From the NCBI GenBank assembly GCA_024036415.1, contig JAMWET010003419.1:610001-674000 (forward strand): a stretch of 64,000 nucleotides of DNA, written 5' to 3'. A program made the translations under genes and the position numbers. How positions within the stretch are numbered: the first letter of the stretch is position 1; each line of letters begins with the position of its first letter. Below, one piece after another: positions 54,126-64,000 of the stretch. Source of the stretch: Prochilodus magdalenae. Lineage: Eukaryota; Chordata; Actinopteri; Characiformes; Prochilodontidae. A model generated the notes under the pieces. The model searched no databases, was not told the origin of the DNA, and saw only the letters and a list, made by a program, of their open reading frames with translations.

Positions 54126-57100
54126 TGCCATTAGCAAATTTGCCATTATCAAATAAATAAGACCGGAACAGCAGTTCACGACCATGCTACTGTGCACTAT
54201 TGGTGACACAAATTTGTAGATTTCTATTAAAATAAGCTGCATGAGTCTCAATAATGTGCAGCATTCTACTGGACCTGCAGTGCAACAGTTTGCAGTTTTG
54301 TGCACTATATTTACATCTGTAAATAAACTTGATTCATGATTTCTGTTCTTCTTCTTCCTTGAAACCAAACTGAGTCATGGTGCAAAAGCAGAACTGCGTA
54401 CATGCTAAAGCTTAGGAAATCGACTTGCACATCAATACAGGAAACGCTTTGCTGCTGATCATCTAGTAAGACTAAATAACCAAATATAGCCAAACAGTCT
54501 GTATGTCTTGTGAACAACTGACAGACAAAAATAGCCCTGGGATTTTTCACAAACAAGGCTGGTCAGTCTGAACTAGGGCTGAACCCTATTCAAAATTTTG
54601 CCAGTCGAATCGGATTCGTCCATCCTGGCAGACAAATTTTCTTGTCTGTTGTTTGTTCTTTTTTTTTCTCCATGTATATTATCTAGTAATCAGTAAATCA
54701 ATCTGCATACGTTTCAGATTTGATGTCCTCATTTAGAAAGTCAGCAGAGTCACAGGAACATATTTCTGAACTAAAAGAGGCGGGGCTTATGATGATCGAT
54801 CTGAACTGGAGCCTGATTTGATTACAGGACACAGCGTCGGGCAGCAGCTCATATACATGCTAAACATTAGCGCTATATAGTCTTTTTTAATCTCACTTTT
54901 AACAGCTTCTTCAGTAGGAGGACCCTTCGTCTTTCATCTCTCATAAATAATGAACTAAATAAAACCAGATTAGTCCATATTTAATTTTTTTGGATGAGAA
55001 GAAGGGTATACATGAAACAGTTAAATAATTTATTCCCCGCGCTGAAATAATTATTTCTCGTTTATCAGCAGGCAGATTAAGTGACTGTACTCATCTTTAA
55101 ATAAAGATAATCTCAGCTGTAGACGAATAGATAAACATATCTGTAGTTTAGGATCTAAAATAATGGAATTATAATAAAACAAACGTCTCCTCTCCGTTTT
55201 TCCTCCACCGCAAACAGCCGTTATGTCTAAAACGAAAGTCAGCTCACTCGTTTGAAGCAGTGTTCAATGTCTAACTAAATGAAGAGCAGAATTAGGCTTA
55301 ATTTGTTTGGATTCTCTTTTTCATAAGCTCCCGCCAGCACACATTGTCACATGGATTTAATAAAAAAAAAAAAAGCATGGGTCATAGCCCAGCTAAAACT
55401 TAAATATATTTTTATTACTCCCCTTTTAATAATTATTAAAATGTCTTTTTAAATTCTCAAAGTTCTTGTGCCTTTTTGTAAGCTTTATTCCTCTACGAAA
55501 TAAAACAAACAAAAAAAGGTCACTGTTGTCAGTCAGCTTGAAGGTTCTCAGTCGACTTTAAGGGATCTCCGACTGACAAATGTAAACATTCAAAGAAAAC
55601 ATGGGAATGAAATGAAGGAGGAAGAAGAAATTGCCATGTGTCTTTTAGGAACTGTAACTGAAGGATGTACACACACTTCAGACATGTCATTCTTCAGAAA
55701 GGACATGGGAACTTTACAATGAGCAGTTGTGGAATTCGAGACTCTGGTTCTACTTGATCCTCCTGTTATTAAAGGGAATGTTCATTAGTGAGAGAAGCTG
55801 ACAGTTGTGGCTGTATACAGACAGGGATCAAACCCAAACCTCTACATCTAACTAACTGCATGTTGCAGGAGCAGGTGTCACATCTGTGACCAAGCAAAGC
55901 ACATACTATATATATGAGCCCAGCAGTATGATTTTACAGATACCAGCTAACTTTCTAAACTTCTATTTATTTTAAATTATGCCTGCAGTGTTTATTTTAA
56001 TTAAAAAAAAGTTTTATAATGCATAAAAGTTACAGACTTGCTAAAACAATAGGTGATTGTCTTTATAAGTAGAGCATATGGTGCTGCAGCTGTGTAGTTG
56101 GGCTCAAGTCATTTTCACATGGCTCATTAAAAAGAACAGTGCAGTGAACTGTGTACAGATCCAGAAGAGTTCGAGTTTTGGGCTTAGAGGAAACGTGGTT
56201 TCTATATGAGATGCCTTAATAAAACAATCAAAAGCTGATGTAATGATATAGTTGTAGATTGATGTAATCAGGTTCTTGAAGAGAGTATGTGATAATGGCA
56301 TACAATACAGGGTAACCAGACAGACCAGTATGTGGTCCAGGTGTGTGGTCAGTGTGATCATTCGGAAGTGCTAATTATCATTGGAACCCAAGAGTAGTGA
56401 GAACTATAGCTAGTATTATTCACTGTTTGAATGAGCAGCAGAGAAAATCTCTGAGACAAGTATTATGCCTTGTGAAAGTGTGAATCGCCAGGTGAGGAAA
56501 TGAAGGAGCCTTTGTTAGCTCATTAGCTTATCAGTGGGAAAACAAGAGGAGTTACTCTGGCTTGGAGGCGGCTGGCCAAAACTGGGAAACCTCCAAACGG
56601 TATTGATGCCATAGTAGGTGGTTCATGTTGGTTGCCAATCAAATTTCAACTTTGTATTTAAAGAAATGATCAATTTTGATGGGATGAGAAAAGGTCAAAT
56701 GTGACGGGCAAGTGAAGAGTCAGATGGAGACCCCACCTTGCTCACACCATGGAGTGTGTGATGTTTCCTTCGTTCTGTAGTTGATGTTTCTGAGACAACT
56801 CAAAATTAGCGCTTGTTATGCCTTTTACTGCCAGCTCTGCTTCTTGTGATTAATTTAATAAAGTATGAGCTATACTATTATTCTGATGTGTTCATTTTGT
56901 GATGATAACAACAGCATAGTCATTCAAATTGGCTTCGTCTACAAGAGATATGTATATCCATTTAGCCATGACTGTTCCAGATGACCAGTGAATCTACATG
57001 TGAGTTTCTGTATGTAATGCTGATGATGGTGACATAGTGGCAAAACTAAACAATGTGCAGAAGTTTCACCATGTACCCCTCTACCATTTAATGATAAAAA

Positions 57101-58500
57101 AAAAAACTACATTTTAACTCCAAACTGTTTTAGGACACGGCCTCAACCATCAGTGAGTGAATTACTAGCTTTATCAAACATACTGTTTAATACTAGGCCT
57201 GCAGTACTAGATTACTGCACCACAGAGTCTGAATCCACAGCACTGTAGAAGCTGTCAGTCTGCTAATCAGGAGGATTCCAAATTGCCAGGTTCTTTAAAA
57301 CGAGTCAGCACAAGATACCAACACACAGCGCTGTTCTAACCTGAGCCAATGTGGACTGTTTTCCTTCCACTTCACAGTAGAATAAAGTCATATTGCAGCA
57401 AAACTAAACATTTAAAAGGTGTTTTAAATCGTGACCTACCTCCAGCATTCACGACAGACAGGTGGCGTGGACACTTGTGCCAGACTTCTCTTAATACAGA
57501 GAAGCAGCTCATTTCCTCTCTTTTTATTTGGGTTTTTACACCACAATGCTTACTCACACCTTCCACGAGATGTCTCACAAGCTGAAACCACAACCACAGA
57601 GCCGAGTTTTCAAGTAAATAATAAAAAGCTTCTAAGAGGAGCAAGCTGAAGATGTTTCTCTTCCTGTTTCAGATTAGCCTGATATGTTTCTCTTAAGCTG
57701 CAACATTTATAAACTGTGACTTATCATGTTCAGCTTTTATGACAAAACGGTATGTGGAGGCTTACAACACAAAAACAGGCTCAGTGTAAATACCAGTGTT
57801 CAGCTCACACAAACATGTCCCCAGATCTAATCAACCCCCGGTCAAATGACTTTCTGTTGATTTTTTTTTAAGTGAAAATAACGTCGTTTAAAATCGCATT
57901 ATTGTAACTGCAGTGTAAGACGTGTTAAATTCAGCACATAAACAGTAGCTGTGTATTAAAGGTACTAATAGCTCATTTTCAGTGTTTATGTCTGCGTTTA
58001 TTTTTTTTGCACAGCTGCTAATTAGGCGTGGTAAAAGCTTCTGTTACTTATTAGCTAAGGGCACAGTGAAGTTTTTTTGCTGACCTATCCTCCTCTGTTT
58101 AGCTCTTGCTACAAACCTCTCAATATGCACTGCACATAGTTATTGATTTTTAACTGTAATGCTGCATTATTCATCAACACTTCAAAATAGACCCGTATCA
58201 ACAGTAACATAAACACCATCTACTAGTTTGTTAAAGAGAGTGATTCTGGAACTGTTACTTGTGTATTAAAGTGCAACCCCCAATCTATTACCCACATTTT
58301 AGAGACATGCCCATAAAACACTGTAAATGACAATTTCACAAATATATAACCTTACAACACTTACATGTATGTATGTATGTATGTATGTATGTATGTATGT
58401 GTATATCTTTATCTCTTTTTCCAGCATTTTGCATTTACACGGTATTTCAAAAACAACTGAAAGAAATATATTAATAATAATTATAATAGAAAGTAAGATC
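54126..58500. other. Intergenic DNA between dcstamp and rims2
   Basis: No coding exon is recognised. Phrases at 54572-54640 and 55530-55580 (GTCGAATCGGATTCG and CAGTCGACTTTAAGGG) may be parts of a decayed dispersed element, but the ends are not clear. Confidence 0.45.
58364..58401. repeat. (ATGT)n microsatellite
   Basis: About nine ATGT units. Confidence 0.93.
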
Positions 58501-58511
58501 AGTGATCATAA

Positions 58512-58514
<3 letters not shown>

Positions 58515-58598
<84 letters not shown>
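58515..58598. repeat. (TA)n microsatellite
   Basis: Pure TA of about 84 bases, touching the end of the LINE fragment. Confidence 0.95.
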
Positions 58599-58599
<1 letters not shown>

Positions 58600-58604
58600 C
58601 GACA

Positions 58605-59250
58605 TCTATTACTGTATTAGCAGATCCACGATAGGGCTCCATTGCTGGGTAAAACCCATTTTTGGAGCCTTAGGGTGTATGTTATTTGCTCTGTCTGATA
58701 AACATCCCATAGTTTTTGGATACATAGATAGTATGTAGGGGGGTCTGGATTCATCAGTTTCATTGTAATACACTTCAAGGCTACTGTGAACATTATCCCT
58801 AAGAGATACTTTTAGACCTTCCCTCCACTCCATCAGGCATCACTCCCAGTAATGCAACTGTTCGATCTTGAAGGATATTCTGCTGTAACACTTCTTTAAG
58901 AGCATCCTACACATCCTTCCAAAAGACCTTAACTTGGGGCGTTACCAGAATATGTGAGTTTGTCCCCATTCTTTCTGTGTGGTTAAGAAATGTCCTAATT
59001 GTAGCTATCTGAAAAAATCCTCCCTGGGGAGATTAAAGAAAATGTTTAGCTCTTCAAATGTTTTAAGGTTACCTTGTGTAAGGGCTCTGGGCACATGCTT
59101 GCGTGTCCATGGGCAATTCTGGATCCACATTAGCAAGGGTTTCATCTGTGCAGCCCAGAAATGGTGTCTCAGGTTAGGTCAGCTTATTGTCCTTATTTTT
59201 AACAGAGGATTCTGGGGGAGCAGTAGATCATAACTACTAAAACAAAGAAA
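58605..59250 (-). pseudogene. L1/Tx1-type LINE fragment (ORF2 C-terminal region)
   Basis: Minus-strand translation in changing frames gives 'REDFFRYLQLGHFL', then 'THIFWKCPKLRSF', then 'MEWREGLKVSLRDN' and 'YPKTMGCLSDRANNIHPKAP'. The FFRYLQL and H-x-FW-x-C-P motifs are typical of the region after the reverse transcriptase domain in fish L1/Tx1 elements. It has frameshifts and no polymerase core nearby, so it is a dead 3' fragment. The neighbouring 59.85-60.18 kb may be another part of the same element, but I cannot confirm it. Confidence 0.65.
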
Positions 59251-59259
59251 CAATTCAAA

Positions 59260-61100
59260 CCTGAATTCACAGTAATAGTGAGCAAAAGACTGGGACCTAG
59301 TAGGCGGGGCTTAGCCTGGATTAACTGGATCACTGTGTGTCTAAGGAGGTGTAGGGCTCGATGGGAGATTTGTCGCCATCCATGTGAATATTTCTACTGT
59401 AATTCAAGTTTTGAACGCCTTAGTGTTGTTTTAGTCAGATATTAATTCAATTTTGACACGAAACAAGCGTCCTACACCATATCCTGCCCCCCCCCCAGGA
59501 CGCTTTGTTCATTGTTTATGATTATTATGAATTGTTTTTGGGCGAATAAGCAAACACTTGTGTTCAGGTATTAAATAACTAAATGCTAATTAAAAATTTG
59601 TATGTCAATGTCAAGTACATGGTTAAATATTCAGTTAATTATGTTTATTAAAACATGCACATTTCATCTACTAATTAACAACCATTAAGAATCCGTTAGA
59701 TTTTTATTAATTTGCTGTTAGGTGATGTGGAACCTCTGGAATATCTTAGATGCCTCCCAGGATGTGCTGCGCCATTGGTCCTTCTTTTCCAGGTATTGTC
59801 ATGTTTTCGGTAAAGCTGCAATGACTAGTGATATACAGCACGCAAGTTTAGTGTAGTATCCATTTTTTATTGTTTAATTTGAAAAATAACTTACATAAAT
59901 CTCTGTACTCAACCATACTTAACCAAGACATAGCCTTGGCATGAACACATTGCACCAGAAAAAAAGAGAAGGCATTCAAAAGGGTATATAACATGTCTCT
60001 GTCATCAAATGAGACATTATCCCAATTCCGCGAGATCTTATCTATAGATGTGATTATTTTCTTGTTTTTGTCCCATGACTTCTGACACCTAATATGTACA
60101 GTTGAAATCAGGGGGAAACTATGTATAGCTTGATACAGAAATGGAAAAAAAGATATTGAATGAACATTAAAATAGAATTCCATTTACATGGAAGAGGAAT
60201 AATGTCTCCGTATAGTTCCATTCAGACATTTTAACTAGAAGAGTCATCTACTTCCCAGATATTGAGAAGCTTCAAAAATTACTAAAAATAGAAAATAAAA
60301 AAATTAATTGGTCTTGGCTTGTAAATCAACTAACAAAAATATATTAAATGAACTTTACTTTCTCAAAACTAAGCAAGAAAACAAATATCTAGAAACTCAT
60401 ATCATGTGGCAAAATTTCCGTCATGCAACCCGAGTTCCAGCAGACTGTTCTGTAAAGCTGCACTGCACAATACTGCAATCGTCTGTGAGATGCAGGACCC
60501 GATTTGGGTTCTTTCGTCCTGAATACTTGAAGGGGGGAGGGGGTGGTTTGGATAAGTATTCCTCTGAAGTAGTTCAATCAGGATATGAAATTTCCCTCAT
60601 CACTCTTTTAAATTGGTTTAAAGAACTGTCAGTTAGGTATGACGTCATCGGGTGGAATGTTTGATTGGAAGTTGTTCTGTGGAGGTCTGCTAAAGACCAG
60701 CCAAATTTTCTTACAGTTCAATTAGGGCTCAGGGACGAAAGCAAGTTAGTTGACATGCACTGTACAAGAAACTGGAAAAAGAAAATCTTTTATGTCTTTT
60801 TTCTTCCAAATATCATCTTTATCAAAACATGCTGTTACTGCACAATGTGCCCAAGTCATGTTGCAGAAAATTCCTTTTCAACATGCTTGTTAAAATCAAT
60901 CAATCAAATCCAAATGAAATACAAACTAACGGAACACAAGACTGTACGTACTCAACAGCCCTGCAGAAACATCAGGACAATATCGGGGGTGGGGGACGAC
61001 AGCAGCAATGAAACGTACAACGGTTACCCTGGGACAAAGAGGGAGGGAAAAAAACAAGTACAATTTGCACACTGCTTTGTAAGGCGTCCGCCTTTGCAAT
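59260..61100. other. Intergenic DNA, possibly more LINE remnants
   Basis: The frames at 59848-60183 (minus) and 60308-60664 (plus) have no recognisable motif. A C-run near 59490 and a G-run near 60530 are low complexity. Nothing here is supported as a gene. Confidence 0.4.
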
Positions 61101-62242
61101 GCAACAAATCATGAATTTCTATTTTTCTTCACCTCTGTCACATAAACAGACCTCTGTAAATAAATTCATTTTAAATTTTCTGAAGTTTCGTAGTTTATCA
61201 GTATGTCCGTAAAAATACAGTACAGACCAACAGAACGGTCTTTAAGATAATAAAACAGGGTTTTTCTCTTTTTTTTAAATCACGCTAATGCGTTCACTCC
61301 CCATCAAAACCATGCACTAGTGAAATTTCTCTTTAAAAATAATAGAAATTGTTGAAAATGGCTGATCTTTTCATTTGCAATTTTCTGTTTTCTTTTTTGC
61401 AAGTTGCAATCTCAAGAAAATAATTATTTATTTTCAGCTAAAGTTGTATTCATGCAAAAATAAAATAAATAAATTAATAACAAAAACGAACAAAAAAGAC
61501 ATACAATATCAACAGAGAAACTGCAAAAAAATTCCTCTGTGAGGATTTTAGATCTTCACTTGTACAGTTGCTGACAGCCTTCTCTGTATTGCATTTTAAA
61601 AGTCTACAAACAGTCTCGTGATCATCTACAACGTGTGCATATCTGTGCAGGTGGTTTAAGGTTGTGGCCACTGATTAGGGCTCATACTCTGCGCAGTCTC
61701 ACCATAATTCAAACTCTCAGTGTATATCTCTGGATCTGTTGGCATGGCATGACCCAGGCTCTGGTAAGAAACACTTTTAGCCCATTTACATATAAATACG
61801 TCAACATTGAAAACAAACGATGAACAAAAATGGAAGAGAAAGAAAACGTAACGTTAGCTTTTTTTTCCTCGTGTTTCAAAAAAACAGGGCTTCTGTAGAA
61901 CTCAGTGACTGGTTCCTAGTTCAAACCCATACCTAATGGCTTCATATAGGACAAAACAGGAGTCCATTTCCAGCTTCCTTCATCCGCCTGTTCCCCGTCC
62001 GGAGGGGGCGCTCTTCATGCACGATGATGTGCGAGGTTTCAGGTTTGATTTATTATCATCGTTATTCTTTTGTTTTTTGCGAGCAAACACAGGACCGCTT
62101 TATTTTCACCCCTAAGAAACAGGCTCAGAAGACACAACACCAAGCATGCAGTGTGTTACCGGGGGGAGGGGCGCGACCCGTCGCAAAATCTGAAAACTCC
62201 CGCCCACTTGCTGCTACAACAACGCTACCGATCAGCGCACCG
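61101..62242 (-). other. Probable rims2 3' UTR
   Basis: It lies directly downstream of the rims2 stop codon on the minus strand. T/A-rich blocks and a possible AATAAA on the minus strand (TTTATT near 61426 on the plus strand) would fit a long neuronal 3' UTR. The end point is a guess. Confidence 0.35.
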
Positions 62243-62458
62243 CTACGAACGACCGAATGGTCCAGACCCGCTGTCCAGAGAAGACTGGGAAGCTCTTCTA
62301 GTCAAGGGGGCCAACGTCGGGTCCACCAACGAAGAAGGAGGAAAGAGCTTGAACCAGCCAATCACCATGTTGGACAAGTCCAGCTCGTCTAAAAGTATCT
62401 GCACGGCTCCCATAAAAGATTTATGGTCCATTCGCCCATAGTCTCCCCACACGATGAT
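62243..62458 (-). CDS. rims2: rims2 last coding exon
   Basis: It encodes 'IIVWGDYGRMDHKSFMGAVQ' through the stop TAG (62243-62245). It covers the C-terminal half of C2B and the RIM-specific tail with 'LVDPTLAPLTRRASQSSL'. The acceptor is TATCAG|ATC, phase 0. Confidence 0.95.
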   Translation of the reverse strand: MIVWGDYGRMDHKSFMGAVQILLDELDLSNMVIGWFKLFPPSSLVDPTLAPLTRRASQSSLDSGSGPFGRS

Positions 62459-63966
62459 CTGATAGGAAAAAGGGAATGGCTGTTAGTTAGTTAGTGTTAG
62501 TAAAAATACACCATTACCGTACTCTATATGTTCAACGAGTGGCTTATAAGGATTCTTGGCACTGTTGCGATACAAAACCAGGATCTACCAATTACAGAAA
62601 AAAAACACACAGCAATAAAACTTGGAAGACACAACTCTGGAACCTTTTATACACTGATAGACAGTATTCCGGAAGTATAGAGCGTAACTTGTGATTACAA
62701 CATCATCCCATCGTATCTAAGATAGAAGACTGACATGGCAGAAGGAACACCAGTTAAAGTCTTAATAGTGCATAGTGAACTAGATCCTCACCTGTAAGAC
62801 CTTTCCTCCTGGACTCTCCTCAAATGACAGTTGCTGCTGGTAAAGAGGGTCCAAAGTTTTGCGTGCTACTTTCGTTTTCTTTTTGGCTATGCAGGCTCCA
62901 TTCTCCAAAAGATAGACCTTCACGTAAGGGGCTGGGTGAAAACAGAAGGGGATGACAATTTAGATACAGGCATGGGTTTATTAGGATGTCAGTGGTACTA
63001 TTCAGTGATCCAACCGGACTCCTACCTGGCAGTGCCTTGGATCCTGGTTTCCCCACGAGGCCTCTGGCCCGTATGACTTCCACCTCCAGAGCTCCTTTCT
63101 TCTCCACCATTCCGATCTGAATATCGCCTATATATGGAACGAAATAATACAAAATTAATGATATAGCAAGTTCATAGCACAGCATTTGTTCTACGATTGC
63201 AGCCTTTTAGAGGCAAGAATGTTTTTAAGTTTTAACTCTTACCCATAGGAGGTGTGGCCAAAGTCTGTCTGCCCACCAGCTGGGCAGGGCCTAATCCATC
63301 TAGGAAGTCACTGAACTGGCTGTCTGAAGACAGTCTCACTCCAGGGAAAATGAGGCTGAAATAAGGACAGCCTTGGTTACTGAAACTCTCAGATTCACAA
63401 ACACATGGAATAGTACATGATATGAGCAATGATTATGATTGAGCAGGATTATGGTTTAATTGAGCTGGATTTGTTTTACTGGAGGAGGTAGATTATAACT
63501 TTTTACACTAGTAAGGTAAGTATATGTGAAAAAGCCTGGATGTATGTGCCATCAAGATACTTGACAATAACAAAGCATAAACGTGTCCGTAAACAGGTTT
63601 TGTTATTCCATTAGTGTGAGGTAGGTGGTGACAGGACTCCTATTTACTGAGGGAGCTTAGGATTCAACCCATTACCAAAGACCATTCTCTTTACAGTTTG
63701 CACTAGCATTGTACAGACATTACGGGATCTCAGAGGTACTTATTTAAACTACAATACATCCTCAGGTAAAAGGAATCCAGCTCCATTAAGGTATGTGATT
63801 TGTCAGCATGTGTGTGATACTAACTTTCCCTCTGAGCTAAAGCTATTCATGCTTCCGTCTGTGGACTCGCGACTGGCCTGCCGGGTCATCCTGTTTCTCA
63901 TCTCCACAGCCAGGCCCGTTTCTGTGCTCCTCTGAATCGTGCTGCGCAACTTCTTCCCTCCGGCTT
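62243..63966 (-). CDS. rims2: RIM2, C-terminal part with the C2B domain (partial gene)
   Basis: RIM2 is a presynaptic active-zone scaffold that links Rab3 vesicles, Munc13 and calcium channels. Five exons are readable on the minus strand: 63966-63825, 63355-63243, 63127-63026, 62931-62792 and 62458-62243. All phases agree. They encode a serine-rich linker and then the whole C2B domain ('GDIQIGMVEKKGALEVEVIR' to 'WFKLFPPSSLVDP'), ending 'TRRASQSSLDSGSGPFGRS'. RIM C2B domains are known not to bind calcium. The N-terminal zinc finger, PDZ and C2A parts lie beyond the window. rims1 and rims3 share the C2B sequence; synteny with dcstamp and dpys points to rims2. Which teleost duplicate this is cannot be told. 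Confidence 0.93.
62792..62931 (-). CDS. rims2: rims2 C2B exon
   Basis: It encodes 'PYVKVYLLENGACIAKKKTK' and 'ARKTLDPLYQQQLSFEESPG', a hallmark RIM C2B stretch. The acceptor is CACCCAG|CC (phase 1) and the donor CAG|GTGAGG. Confidence 0.96.
63026..63127 (-). CDS. rims2: rims2 exon, start of C2B
   Basis: It encodes 'DIQIGMVEKKGALEVEVIRA' to 'GSKALP'. The acceptor is TATATAG|GC (phase 1) and the donor CCAG|GTAGGA (phase 1). Confidence 0.95.
63243..63355 (-). CDS. rims2: rims2 exon before C2B
   Basis: It encodes 'LIFPGVRLSSDSQFSDFLDG' and 'LGPAQLVGRQTLATPPMG', highly conserved in RIM1 and RIM2. The acceptor is TTTCAG|C (phase 2) and the donor ATGG|GTAAGA (phase 1). Confidence 0.95.
63825..63966 (-). 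CDS. rims2: rims2 linker exon
   Basis: It encodes 'AGGKKLRSTIQRSTETGLAV' and 'MTRQASRESTDGSMNSFSSE', a basic and serine-rich linker. The acceptor is CTGCAG|AA (phase 1) and the donor GGAAA|GTTAGT (phase 2). This exon neighbourhood is often alternatively spliced in RIM genes (family knowledge). Confidence 0.93.
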
Positions 63967-64000
63967 CTGCAGAGAGACAAAGGAAGAGAAAATGAGATTA

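Noticed and set aside
54572..55585. Possible hAT-like element with GTCGAATCGGATTCG-type ends
   Set aside because: The supposed ends do not match well as inverted repeats and no target duplication or transposase piece is visible.
60308..60664. 118-codon plus-strand frame as a gene
   Set aside because: No domain, no splice signals of note and a low-complexity G run; likely chance or repeat-derived.
62024..62441. Plus-strand frames of about 122 codons over the rims2 end
   Set aside because: They are antisense shadows of the last rims2 coding exon and its UTR.

Overview
The window is vertebrate nuclear DNA, most likely from a teleost fish. It has split genes with GT-AG introns and a dense load of fish-type repeats: Tc1/mariner relatives, a tRNA-derived SINE with the usual fish tail, (TA)n and (TG)n tracts and minisatellites. 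Three genes can be read. In order they are dpys (dihydropyrimidinase, plus strand), dcstamp (DC-STAMP, minus strand) and the 3' end of rims2 (RIM2, minus strand). From family knowledge this is the RIMS2-DCSTAMP-DPYS neighbourhood of human chromosome 8q, read in reverse. The genes are neighbours by descent and show no sign of forming a functional unit.

Layout. 1-7.8 kb is intergenic DNA with one short Tc1-like element. 7.83-11.58 kb is a 54-bp minisatellite, followed by a broken Ty3/gypsy reverse transcriptase fragment. 13.16-43.23 kb is dpys in nine readable coding exons. Its introns hold a solo LTR with target duplication (16.05-16.59), a 30-bp minisatellite (17.90-20.81), three copies of one Tc1-like family (21.4-27.6), a second Tc1-like family (27.69-28.82), a SINE (32.4) and a cluster of foldback repeats (33.6-37.7). 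44.2-45.7 kb is a nearly full-length dead Tc1-like element. 46.9-48.2 kb is a 39/37-bp minisatellite. 48.5-53.4 kb is dcstamp, two coding exons giving 468 residues. Its intron holds a CpG-rich, promoter-like block. 54-62 kb is intergenic, with a fragment of an L1/Tx1-type LINE, and runs into the probable rims2 3' UTR. 62.24-63.97 kb holds the last five readable rims2 coding exons, which include the C2B domain. The gene continues past the right edge.

Main oddities. The dpys reading frame is clean in eight exons, but exon 5 carries an in-frame TAA and lacks the conserved segment that should follow it. As given, this is a null allele, a young pseudogene or an assembly fault. The exon 4 acceptor of dpys is a pure (TG)20 followed by TTTAG. 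All three large minisatellites have periods divisible by three and contain younger internal segmental duplications. I found no bacterial-type operon, CRISPR array, defence system or clearly new biological system. The long reading frames inside the minisatellites look like by-products of repeat period.
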